The notes beneath the pieces are model-generated. The model was not told the origin of the DNA, ran no database searches, and worked only from the letters and a program-made list of their open reading frames with translations. A stretch of 64,000 nucleotides of DNA. It comes from PALSA-610 sp038213435 (GTDB taxonomy: Bacteria; Actinomycetota; Acidimicrobiia; IMCC26256; PALSA-610). Below, one piece after another: positions 50,979 through 59,209 of the stretch (its first letter is position 1; every line of letters starts with the position of its first letter). The stretch covers positions 77,703 through 141,702 of the forward strand of contig JBBQTI010000003.1 in NCBI GenBank assembly GCA_038213435.1, given 5' to 3'. The position numbers and the translations under genes were made by a program.

Positions 50979-53453
50979 ATGAGCATGGTCAGCTCCGACA
51001 CGCTCGGCCCGAGCGGTGTCGACGCACCTCGCGTACCGCGCTGGCTCATCATCCTCCTCGTCAGCCTCGCGGGGCTCCTGCTCGAAGTCGGCTACACCCG
51101 GATCGTCTCGTTCAAGCTCTGGTACTACTACACCTACCTGGTCATCGGGCTCGCGCTCTTGGGCATCGGCTCGGGCAGCGTGTTCGTCGCGGTGTTCTCG
51201 CCGGTGCGTCGCTGGACGACCGAGCGCATCATCGCGGTGTGCTCGGTCTGGGGCGCCGTGAGCATCGCGCTCGGATATCTCGTGGTCGCGAAAATGCGCG
51301 TCAACACCATTGCGATCTGGGACTACGGGACGCGATCGTCGTTCACCAACCTGTTCCGGCTCGGCGTCATCTGTCTCGCAGTCTTCGCCACGTTCATCGC
51401 GTTCGGGATCATCGTCGCGGTGCTCCTCGGGCGGGCCGGCGACGGCATCGGTCGCATGTACTTCTCCGATCTCGTCGGCGCCGGGCTCGGCTGCCTCTTG
51501 GCGATCCCGTTGATCACGCGCCTGGGGCCACCGCGCGTCATCATGCTCTCGGCCCTCATCTTCGCGGTCGTCGGGCTGGCGTCGTGCGCGCCGAAGTCGC
51601 TGCTCTTCGGCTTCGCGGCCATCACGAGCGTGGTGCTCGTGGTCACGGTAGTCGCCGCGAACGCCCTGCCCGACGTGCGGACCGAGGACGGAAAGCTCTA
51701 CACCCCGATCACGCTCTACTCCGCGTGGGGCCCGGTATTTCGCGTCGACGTCGTACAGTTCGGACCCGACACCTCCAACTACCTCTTGGTGCACGACGGC
51801 ACCTTCGGCTCCGGTATCCGGCGGTTCGACGGCAACCCCGCGTCGCTCGGGTTCTACGCGAAGGATCCTCGCGCGATCCCCTTCGACGTCCTCGGTCGAC
51901 CCCCCGGACGCGAGCTGATTATCGGTTCGGCCGGCGGAAACGAGATCCTCGCCTCGCTCTACAACCACGCCCCGAACATCGAAGCCGTCGAGCTGAATCC
52001 CGTAACGGTGTCGCTGCTCACAAGGCGTTTCGCCGACTACACCGGCCACCTGCCGCAGCAACCCGCGGTGCATCTGCACCAGGGTGATGGTCGTTCGTAT
52101 CTCGCGCGCACCGACGCGCAGTACGACCTCACCTGGTATGTCGCGCCCGACAGCTACGCGGCGACGAACGCGGCCTCCTCCGGCGCATTCGTGCTCTCGG
52201 AGAGCTACCTCTACACCACGCAGATGATCAAGACGACACTCCGGCATCTGACCGACAACGGCATCATGGTGGTGCAGTTCGGCGAGCTGAACTTCGACAC
52301 TCCGAACCGGACGAGTCGGTATATCGTCACCGCGCGTAAGGCGCTCGAGCAGCTGGGTGTCCGCGACCCCAACAATCACCTGCTCGTCGCGGCCCAGCTC
52401 ACCTCGTCGGGCGCGCTCTCGACCATCGTCGTCAAACGCACCGCGTTCACGAAGGCCGAGACCGATCGGTTCCTCGGCGGTATCGCGCATCTGCCCGAGC
52501 AACACCCCTACGCGGCGCCGGGGCACGTCATCGGCACCAGCGTCGTGAGCCGATTGGCGTCGGGGACGAACGCGCAGGTCGCGGCGATCGTGTCGCGCTC
52601 GCCCAAGAACATCACCCCGGTCTACGACGACGCGCCCTACTTCTGGCACTTCGCTCGCTTCCGCGACGTGCTCTCGCACATCGCGCAACCGCTCAAGAGC
52701 ACCGACCCGGAAGACGCAATCGGTGAACGCGTCCTGCTCCTGCTCCTCGCGATCTCGGCGTTGTACGCGGCCGTGTTCCTCCTGGCACCCTTTCTCGCGG
52801 TGCGCCGGAAGTGGCGCGCGCTTCCGGCCAAGGGCACGTCGGCCGTGTATTTCGCCGCGCTCGGGCTCGGGTTCATGTTCTTCGAGATCACGATGATCCA
52901 GCGGTTGGTGCAGTTCCTCGGGTACCCCACCTATTCGCTCACCGTGACGCTCGCCGCGATCCTGTTGTCGACCGGCGTCGGTGCGCTCCTCAGCCGGAGG
53001 TTCGCTGATCGGGCCCGCACCGCGGTGCCGGTCCTCCTCGCGGTGCTCGCCGCGCTCACGCTGTTCTACGAGCTGGCGCTCCCGTCGATCCTCGACGGCC
53101 GGCTGCTCTCGACCGGCCTTGCGGCACGGGTCGTCTTCGCGGGCGCGATCCTCACGCCGCTCGGACTCTGCCTCGGCATGTTCATGCCGCTCGGCCTCGG
53201 CCGGGTCGCGTCGCTCACGGAACACGGTGAGGAGTACGTGGCGTGGGGTTGGGCCGTGAACGGCTTCTTCTCGGTCATCGGCTCGGTGCTCACCACGATC
53301 CTCTCGATGGCCGTCGGCTTCCGCGCGGTACAGCTCGCGGCGCTCGGTGCCTACGCGATCGCGGTCGTGGCCTTCATGAGGCTGCCGGGAGCAACTCGCC
53401 GCTCGAGCGTCTCGCTCGACGACGAACCGAGCCTCGCAACCGTCACGGTGTGA
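50979..53453 (+). CDS. spermidine-synthase-like fused membrane protein
   Basis: An 824-residue protein. Two blocks of membrane helices (about residues 20-230 and 580-810) flank a central SAM-methyltransferase-fold domain similar to spermidine synthase: ELIIGSAGGNEILASLYNHA then PNIEAVELNPVTVSLL and DGIMV-like strand NGIMVVQFGELNF. The conserved acidic pair that binds the amine in true spermidine synthases is not seen; the corresponding strand is YDLTWYVAPDSYAATNAAS. So polyamine synthesis is doubtful. ATG at 50979 is preceded by GGGGGAA. Ends 11 bp inside the convergent GT39 gene. Confidence 0.75.
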   Translation: MSMVSSDTLGPSGVDAPRVPRWLIILLVSLAGLLLEVGYTRIVSFKLWYYYTYLVIGLALLGIGSGSVFVAVFSPVRRWTTERIIAVCSVWGAVSIALGYLVVAKMRVNTIAIWDYGTRSSFTNLFRLGVICLAVFATFIAFGIIVAVLLGRAGDGIGRMYFSDLVGAGLGCLLAIPLITRLGPPRVIMLSALIFAVVGLASCAPKSLLFGFAAITSVVLVVTVVAANALPDVRTEDGKLYTPITLYSAWGPVFRVDVVQFGPDTSNYLLVHDGTFGSGIRRFDGNPASLGFYAKDPRAIPFDVLGRPPGRELIIGSAGGNEILASLYNHAPNIEAVELNPVTVSLLTRRFADYTGHLPQQPAVHLHQGDGRSYLARTDAQYDLTWYVAPDSYAATNAASSGAFVLSESYLYTTQMIKTTLRHLTDNGIMVVQFGELNFDTPNRTSRYIVTARKALEQLGVRDPNNHLLVAAQLTSSGALSTIVVKRTAFTKAETDRFLGGIAHLPEQHPYAAPGHVIGTSVVSRLASGTNAQVAAIVSRSPKNITPVYDDAPYFWHFARFRDVLSHIAQPLKSTDPEDAIGERVLLLLLAISALYAAVFLLAPFLAVRRKWRALPAKGTSAVYFAALGLGFMFFEITMIQRLVQFLGYPTYSLTVTLAAILLSTGVGALLSRRFADRARTAVPVLLAVLAALTLFYELALPSILDGRLLSTGLAARVVFAGAILTPLGLCLGMFMPLGLGRVASLTEHGEEYVAWGWAVNGFFSVIGSVLTTILSMAVGFRAVQLAALGAYAIAVVAFMRLPGATRRSSVSLDDEPSLATVTV

Positions 53454-54819
53454 CCACGGGCGCCACTCGAGCGTCTCGCCGGGATCGCAACCACCGGCCG
53501 AGCGCGACGATCCCGACCGCGGCGAGCAGCGCGAGCGAATGTTCGGCACCGGCGCGAAAGCGCGTCTGCCCGTAGGTAGCCATGGTGTCGAGCGTGACGA
53601 TGATCGCCGGTACGAGCAGAACCCACAACACGTCGCGTGCTACCCGGCGTCGCCACATCACCACTGCGCCCGCGACCGCGAGCAGCAACGTCGGGTAGTA
53701 CGCGACGAGACCGAGGCGCGTCACCCACTCCTCGCGGTCTTCTCCCGTGTTGAGGGTCACCATGTCGAGGGGACGAAAGAGGCTCCAGGTGCGGCCCAGG
53801 CGCGCCAGGACCACGAAGGGAGCGCGCGACGCGTGTTCCTTCATGTAGTCGAGGCCTCGGCGGCGAAACGCGCCGGCGACCTGCGACTGGTCACCGGGCG
53901 GAGGGTTGTCGGCGCACGACCGGAGTGTCCAGAAGCCCGTGGCGGCGCCGTGGTACATCGCATCGCAGTTCGCGCCGGCCAGGGTGAGACCGTCGTTCGT
54001 CGAGACGAACGTGGGGTCGTGGAACCGCGCGAGATTGAAGCCCACCCACGGCGCCACGACGACGAGCGCGGTGGCGAGCGCCACGAGCGCCTGTTTCCAC
54101 CGCAGGCTCCAGGGCTGCGGCAATGAACAGGCGACGACGATCGCGAGCAACGGCACGAGCAGGAGGAACTCCACCCGCGCGAGCGCGGCGAGCCCGCACA
54201 CTCCTCCGAGAGCCGCCGCCCGCCGCAAGCTCGGTCGATCGCGCCACCACAGCGCGGCCCACATCGCGCCCACGACGGTCAGCGCGGTGAGCGTTTCCGA
54301 CATCACGAGACCGTCGTTGACCCAGATGTTCGGGCTCAACGCCGCGATCGCGGCCGCGACGAGCCCGACCGCGTCACCGCCCACGCGGCGGCCGAGCAAG
54401 CCCACCAGCGCGACGAGAAGGGTTCCGAGCACCGCCATCGTGTAGCGGTGCTCACGCACGTGATCGTGGAGCGGCTCCTTGATCATCCACGAGAGCGGCG
54501 CGTGCTCGACGAACCACGACACCGGCGCCAGGACGACGACTGTGAGGGGTGGGTGATCTGCGGCCGGCGGCGGCTTGACGCCGGGGTGGATGAACGCCGA
54601 AAGCGGCTCGTTGAAGCCGTGGCCGGCCGCCAGGTAGTTCGCCTCCGCGTTGTAGAAGAGCTCGTCGCCCCGCAGGCATTTGCTCGGTGCGCTCCCGATG
54701 CGCGTGCCGTCAGCCAGGACGAGCGGGCACGGGCCCGCCTTCGCGATCGCGACGTACGCGACGCGAATCCCGAACGCGACCGCGACGATCACGAGCAGCA
54801 CACGCCCGAATCGGGACAC
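53443..54819 (-). CDS. GT39-type (ArnT/PMT-like) membrane glycosyltransferase
   Basis: A 458-residue GT-C protein, full-length paralog of those at 41045 and (truncated) 38061. The first loop is long: KCLRGDELFYNAEANYLAAG then HGFNEPLSAFIHPGVKPPPA and ADHPPLTVVVLAP, with the acidic D-E catalytic-type residues. It keeps the shared LAGANCDAMYHGAATGFW loop and a second Cys in LRSCADNPP. The C-terminus TYGQTRFRAGAEHSLALLAA is also common to the three. GTG at 54819 chosen from the N-terminal membrane segment; a TTG four codons upstream is possible. Confidence 0.82.
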   Translation of the reverse strand: MSRFGRVLLVIVAVAFGIRVAYVAIAKAGPCPLVLADGTRIGSAPSKCLRGDELFYNAEANYLAAGHGFNEPLSAFIHPGVKPPPAADHPPLTVVVLAPVSWFVEHAPLSWMIKEPLHDHVREHRYTMAVLGTLLVALVGLLGRRVGGDAVGLVAAAIAALSPNIWVNDGLVMSETLTALTVVGAMWAALWWRDRPSLRRAAALGGVCGLAALARVEFLLLVPLLAIVVACSLPQPWSLRWKQALVALATALVVVAPWVGFNLARFHDPTFVSTNDGLTLAGANCDAMYHGAATGFWTLRSCADNPPPGDQSQVAGAFRRRGLDYMKEHASRAPFVVLARLGRTWSLFRPLDMVTLNTGEDREEWVTRLGLVAYYPTLLLAVAGAVVMWRRRVARDVLWVLLVPAIIVTLDTMATYGQTRFRAGAEHSLALLAAVGIVALGRWLRSRRDARVAPVVTP

Positions 54820-54884
54820 GGCGGGCAACCTAGTGCCGCGCGCGTGGAAGCTCGCCAAGGTTCGACTCCCGTAACCTCTGCCCC

Positions 54885-56921
54885 GTGACCCCGGGGACCG
54901 AGACGGTGGGCCGTACGGCGCCCGACCCGCTGCGCCAGCCGATCGCCGCGGGAGGATTCGAAGCCGGCACGACGGCACCTCGGTTCGGCTATCACGCGGC
55001 GCTCGACGGTCTCCGCGCAATCGCCGTCCTGTCGGTCATCGCATACCACTACGACTACGCGTGGGCGAAAGGTGGGTTCCTCGGCGTCGACACCTTCTTC
55101 GTGCTCTCCGGCTTCTTGATCACGACGCTTCTCGTGCTCGAGTTCCGGCGCGCGTCGAAGCTCCGGTTCGCCGCGTTCTGGGCGCGCCGGGCACGCCGGC
55201 TGCTCCCGGCCCTCTTGTTGGTGTTGGTCTTCGTCGCCGGGTACTCGCATCTCGCCGTCGTGCCCTGGGAGCGCAACGGCGTGCGCGACGACATGTTCGC
55301 GAGCTTGTTCTACATCGCGAACTGGCGCTTCATCTTCGACCAACAGGGCTACTTCCAGGTGTTCTCCGCCGCGTCCCCGCTGCGGCACATGTGGTCGCTC
55401 GCGATCGAGGAGCAGTACTACCTCGTGTGGCCGCTGGTGGTGCTCGCGTGCCTGCGCCTCGGCCGCGGATCGACACGCGTGCTCGGCTGCGTGTGTGTCG
55501 TCGGTGCCGCGGGATCGATCCTCTCCATGGCGCTGCGGTTCCACCCCGGCGATCCGTCCGGTGCGTACTACGCGACCGACGCCCGCGCGCACACACTGCT
55601 CATCGGTGCGTTGCTCGCGCTGCTGCTGCTCGCGTGGAAACCGGGGGCGCGTGCACGACGCGTGCTCGCGGTCGCGGCGATCCCGGCGATCGTCGCGGTG
55701 CTCGTCGCCACACACGGCGCGTCGGGGACCGGCGCGAGCTACTACCGCGGCGGCTCGGCGCTGTTTGCCGGAGTCGTCGCCGTGCTCATCGGGGGCGTGG
55801 TGCAGCCCGGCCCGGTGTCGTCCCTGTTGTCGATGCGACCGCTCGCGTGGATCGGACGGATCTCCTACGGCTTGTACTTGTGGCACTGGCCGATCGACGT
55901 CTGGCTGGTGCCGTCACGGGTGCACGTCGGAACCACCGCGCTCAACGCGCTACGCCTCGGCGCGACCTTTGCCGCCGCGATCGCGTCGTACTACCTCGTC
56001 GAGCGTCCGATCCGCGAACGCACGTGGAGCCTGCGCGTGTCGGCCGCCGCCTTCGCGCCCGCGGTCGCCGTCCTCGCGGGCATCATCACAGCCTCCGCCG
56101 TGGGTGCAACCGCACCGCCCGGGTTCATCTGGGGCTACGGCGACCCGCTGCTGTGCGGCACGCCCCGAGCGAGTGAGACGAGCGAGGCGAACGCCGCGGC
56201 CGCGAAGACGGGGCCGCTCTCCCTGCCCGCGTCCGCACGCGACCAACGCATCCTGCTCGTCGGCGACTCGACGGCGTGCAGCCTGTGGCCGGGTCTGAAC
56301 GCCGCCGGCGATGCGGCCGGGATCGCGACCTCCCAGGGCTCCGTCTTCGGGTGCGGTGTCGCGAGCGGACAGATCACGACGACCCGCACCGAAGCGATCA
56401 CACCGAACTCGTCGCGCTGTCCGGCGCTCGTCGACTCCGACGTGAGCAAGGCACTCGCCCGCGGTCGACCGACCATCGTCCTGTGGATGAGCATCTGGGA
56501 GAAGTCCGACCTCGTCGTCGACGGCCGCACAATCGTCGCGGGAACACCCGCCGGAGAAAAGGAGATCATGGCGCGCATGGACGCGGCACTCGCGCGCCTC
56601 ACCGCCGGAGGCGCGCACGTCGTGATGATCACAGAGGCCGGACCCGCCCCGAACCCCGCCCAGGGAACGCAGACCACCAGCCTGAAGGCCGACAACGACG
56701 GGTACGTGCGCCTGAACGCGCTGCTGCGACGCTTCCAAGCGCGCCACCGCGGCCAGGTCTCCCTCGTCGACCTCGCGACCAAGCTGTGCCCGAGCGGACC
56801 TCCGTGCCCCGAACGCGTCGAGGGGCTGCACGCCCGCCCCGACGGCCGTCATTTCACGCCAACCGCCGCGACGTGGGCCGCCCGCTGGATCCTGACCGAA
56901 ATCCTGGGAACCAGGCGATGA
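54885..56921 (+). CDS. acyltransferase (OafA/YrhL-type) with C-terminal SGNH domain
   Basis: A 678-residue paralog of the gene at 48968. The acyltransferase-3 part shows HAALDGLRAIAVLSVIAYHY, GFLGVDTFFVLSGFLITTLL, RARRLLPALLL and PLRHMWSLAIEEQYYLVWPL. The SGNH part has nucleophile Ser in ILLVGDSTACSLWPGLNAAG and the Asp/His region VEGLHARPDGRHFTPTAATW. It would O-acylate a surface glycan. GTG at 54885. Its TGA overlaps the ATG of the AftB-like gene, so acylation and arabinosylation may concern the same polymer. Confidence 0.87.
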   Translation: MTPGTETVGRTAPDPLRQPIAAGGFEAGTTAPRFGYHAALDGLRAIAVLSVIAYHYDYAWAKGGFLGVDTFFVLSGFLITTLLVLEFRRASKLRFAAFWARRARRLLPALLLVLVFVAGYSHLAVVPWERNGVRDDMFASLFYIANWRFIFDQQGYFQVFSAASPLRHMWSLAIEEQYYLVWPLVVLACLRLGRGSTRVLGCVCVVGAAGSILSMALRFHPGDPSGAYYATDARAHTLLIGALLALLLLAWKPGARARRVLAVAAIPAIVAVLVATHGASGTGASYYRGGSALFAGVVAVLIGGVVQPGPVSSLLSMRPLAWIGRISYGLYLWHWPIDVWLVPSRVHVGTTALNALRLGATFAAAIASYYLVERPIRERTWSLRVSAAAFAPAVAVLAGIITASAVGATAPPGFIWGYGDPLLCGTPRASETSEANAAAAKTGPLSLPASARDQRILLVGDSTACSLWPGLNAAGDAAGIATSQGSVFGCGVASGQITTTRTEAITPNSSRCPALVDSDVSKALARGRPTIVLWMSIWEKSDLVVDGRTIVAGTPAGEKEIMARMDAALARLTAGGAHVVMITEAGPAPNPAQGTQTTSLKADNDGYVRLNALLRRFQARHRGQVSLVDLATKLCPSGPPCPERVEGLHARPDGRHFTPTAATWAARWILTEILGTRR

Positions 56922-58627
56922 CGACGCTGCTCGCCTCCGACCAGAACCACGATCCCGACGTGCGGCGGCGGTCGTCGCGCTGGGCACGGCTCGGCGCGGC
57001 CGCGCCGGCATACCTTCCCGCACTCATGATCGCGGTCGGCGGTTGGCAGCACCGCTGGATGGACGAGGACGCGTTCATCAACCTGCGCATCGTCGACCAG
57101 ATCTTCGCCGGCCACGGTCCGGTGTTCAACGCCGGCGAACGCGTCGAAGCCTCGACGAGCACGTTGTGGATCGTGGTGCTCGTCAGCGGCCGCGCCCTGT
57201 TCGGCGCATTCACGAGCATGGAATGGATCGCGCTGCTCGCAAGCCTGGGCGCGGCGGTCGCCGCCTTCGCGCTCGCGGGCAAGGCAGCTCGGCTCTTACA
57301 CCACGACGAGGGCGGCATCGTCGTCCCGGTCGGGCTGATCCTCGTCGCGGCAGTCAAGGTCGTGTGGGACTTCTCGACATCGGGACTGGAAATGGGCCTC
57401 GTGTGGTTGTGGATCGCCGCGGCGTGGTTCGTGCTCGTGTCGGCCGCGCGGTCGGCGGAGATCAACGGGCGTAGGCGGCTCGGTTTCGGCGTGGTGCTCG
57501 GCCTCGCGCCGCTCGTGCGTCCGGATCTCGGTTTGATGATGATCTGCGTGCTCGTCGCGTGGTTCGTCGTGGTGCGGCCGCGGCGAATCGTGTTCGACGT
57601 CGTCGCGATCTTCGCGCTGCCACTCGCCTACCAGATTTTCCGCATGGGTTACTACGCCATGCTCGTACCCACCACTGCACTCGCCAAGGACGCGGGGGGA
57701 TTGCACCTCGGTCAGGGTTGGGAGTACGCGAGGAATTTCATCGGTCCGTACCGGTTGTGGCTGACCGCCATATTGATCGCGGCGACCGTCGTCTACCGTT
57801 CTCTGGCCGTCCGCGACCGCCGGCTCGCTTTTGTCACCGCCGCCATGCTGGCCGCCGCGCTCCTCCACGCGCTCTACATCACCGCCATCGGGGGTGACTA
57901 CATGCACGGGCGGTTGCTGCTGCCCGCATTCTTCGCGCTGGCGCTGCCGGCATCGATCTCGGTCAAAACCGTCGCGGTCACCCGTCGGATGCTGGTGGTC
58001 ATCGGCATCAACGCGTTCGCGGCCGCATGGGCGATCGTCAGCGTCGTCGCGTTCCGACCGCCGCCGAACCCCAAGTCGTATCTCCTCAGCCCCATCAGCG
58101 ACTTTCGCGCCGCGTCGCACGCGAAGCTCCACCCGACCGACATCCAGTTCGGCCTGAACGGATACGAGGCCGCCGCCGCATACGACCGGGGCGTAAGGGG
58201 CTACTTCAATCTCACCGACAAGGATCCCCGCCCGGGGCTCGATCCTCGAAGGTTCGTGCTGACCCTCGGCTCTATCGGTGTGCCCGCGTACGACGCGGGC
58301 CGGCGGATCTGGGTCGTCGACATCGGCGGGCTCGCAGAACCGCTTGCGGCGCGCACGGAACCCGTCCCGGGGCGCGCCGCCGGCCATCGCAAGCAGATCG
58401 ACGCCGCGTGGTACGACGCGCGCTTCGGCGCGCCGACGGCTACGAGCAACCCGACGGATGACGCCGCCCGGCGCGCGCTCGGCTGCGGCCCGATCCCCGG
58501 GCTGTTGGAGGCGGTGGACGCGAAGTTGACTCCGGGCCGCTTCTTCTCGAACGTCTGGCACAGTGCCGCATACACGACGCTGCGCATACCGACCGATCCC
58601 GAAGTCGCCGAGCAAGAATGGTGCTGA
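56918..58627 (+). CDS. AftB-like arabinofuranosyltransferase (GT-C)
   Basis: A 569-residue membrane protein. The first loop reads WQHRWMDEDAFINLRIVDQI then FAGHGPVFNAGERVEASTST, closely matching the catalytic-loop region of mycobacterial AftB, where two adjacent acidic residues are essential (here Asp-Glu-Asp). About ten membrane segments follow, with ITAIGGDYMHGRLLLPAFFA conserved, and a C-terminal extracytoplasmic domain. AftB adds terminal beta-1,2-arabinofuranose from decaprenyl-phospho-arabinose. Whether the donor is arabinose in this organism is inferred. ATG at 56918 overlaps the acyltransferase stop. Confidence 0.8.
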   Translation: MTTLLASDQNHDPDVRRRSSRWARLGAAAPAYLPALMIAVGGWQHRWMDEDAFINLRIVDQIFAGHGPVFNAGERVEASTSTLWIVVLVSGRALFGAFTSMEWIALLASLGAAVAAFALAGKAARLLHHDEGGIVVPVGLILVAAVKVVWDFSTSGLEMGLVWLWIAAAWFVLVSAARSAEINGRRRLGFGVVLGLAPLVRPDLGLMMICVLVAWFVVVRPRRIVFDVVAIFALPLAYQIFRMGYYAMLVPTTALAKDAGGLHLGQGWEYARNFIGPYRLWLTAILIAATVVYRSLAVRDRRLAFVTAAMLAAALLHALYITAIGGDYMHGRLLLPAFFALALPASISVKTVAVTRRMLVVIGINAFAAAWAIVSVVAFRPPPNPKSYLLSPISDFRAASHAKLHPTDIQFGLNGYEAAAAYDRGVRGYFNLTDKDPRPGLDPRRFVLTLGSIGVPAYDAGRRIWVVDIGGLAEPLAARTEPVPGRAAGHRKQIDAAWYDARFGAPTATSNPTDDAARRALGCGPIPGLLEAVDAKLTPGRFFSNVWHSAAYTTLRIPTDPEVAEQEWC

Positions 58628-59209
58628 TCACGCGAGTGAATCGAGGATGGTCCGCGTCACCACGCCCACCTCTTCGGACGCGTCGACCGTCATGAGAATG
58701 CCCCGCTCCTCGTAGAAGTCGAGGATCGGACGGGTGTTGGCGTGGAAGAGTTGCAGCCGGCGCTCGATCACCTCGGCGTCGGCGTCGTCGACCCGTCCGG
58801 CGCGGGCGCGGCCCGCCAGCCGGTGGCGTGCGACGTCGTCGGCCAGTGCGAGGTAGACGGCCGACTCCGCCTCGATGCCCAACGGCCGCGCGAGCTCGTA
58901 GGCGCGCTCGGCCTGAGCCCGTGTGCGTGGGAAGCCGTCGAGGATGTACCCACCCGACTCGCAGGCGACGGTGACCGCCTCGCAGACGACTGCGAGGACC
59001 ACGTCGTCCGGTACGAAATCACCGCGCGCGAGGCGTGCGGTGATCTCTACGCCGAGCTCGCTCTCGGCCGCGACGTGCGCGCGCAGCAGCTCTCCGCTCG
59101 CAACGTGACGCACGCCGAGACGTGCGGCTAGAAGCTTTCCTTGCGTGCCTTTGCCGGAGCCCGGCGCGCCGAGCAGGACGAGTCGCAAGGGGTCATGATC
59201 GCACGGCAT
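58628..59209 (-). CDS. adk: adenylate kinase (short-lid form)
   Basis: A 193-residue nucleoside monophosphate kinase. P-loop LLGAPGSGKGTQ (Lys20), AMP-binding region GVRHVASGELLRAH, GGYILDGFPRTRAQAERAYE and the Arg-rich lid GRARAGRVDDADAEVIERRL. The lid is short and lacks zinc-binding cysteines, as in many actinobacteria. ATG at 59209 (MPCDHDPLRLVLL) is preferred over an earlier in-frame ATG at 59245. It overlaps the 3' end of the PAS-GGDEF-EAL gene by 17 bp. An adenylate kinase outside the ribosomal-protein operon suggests a second copy. Confidence 0.87.
   Translation of the reverse strand: MPCDHDPLRLVLLGAPGSGKGTQGKLLAARLGVRHVASGELLRAHVAAESELGVEITARLARGDFVPDDVVLAVVCEAVTVACESGGYILDGFPRTRAQAERAYELARPLGIEAESAVYLALADDVARHRLAGRARAGRVDDADAEVIERRLQLFHANTRPILDFYEERGILMTVDASEEVGVVTRTILDSLA

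Noticed and set aside
50907..53549. An 880-codon minus-strand open frame opposite the spermidine-synthase-like gene
   Set aside because: Highly charged, Arg/Glu/His-rich and without hydrophobic or family motifs; a GC-rich antisense shadow.
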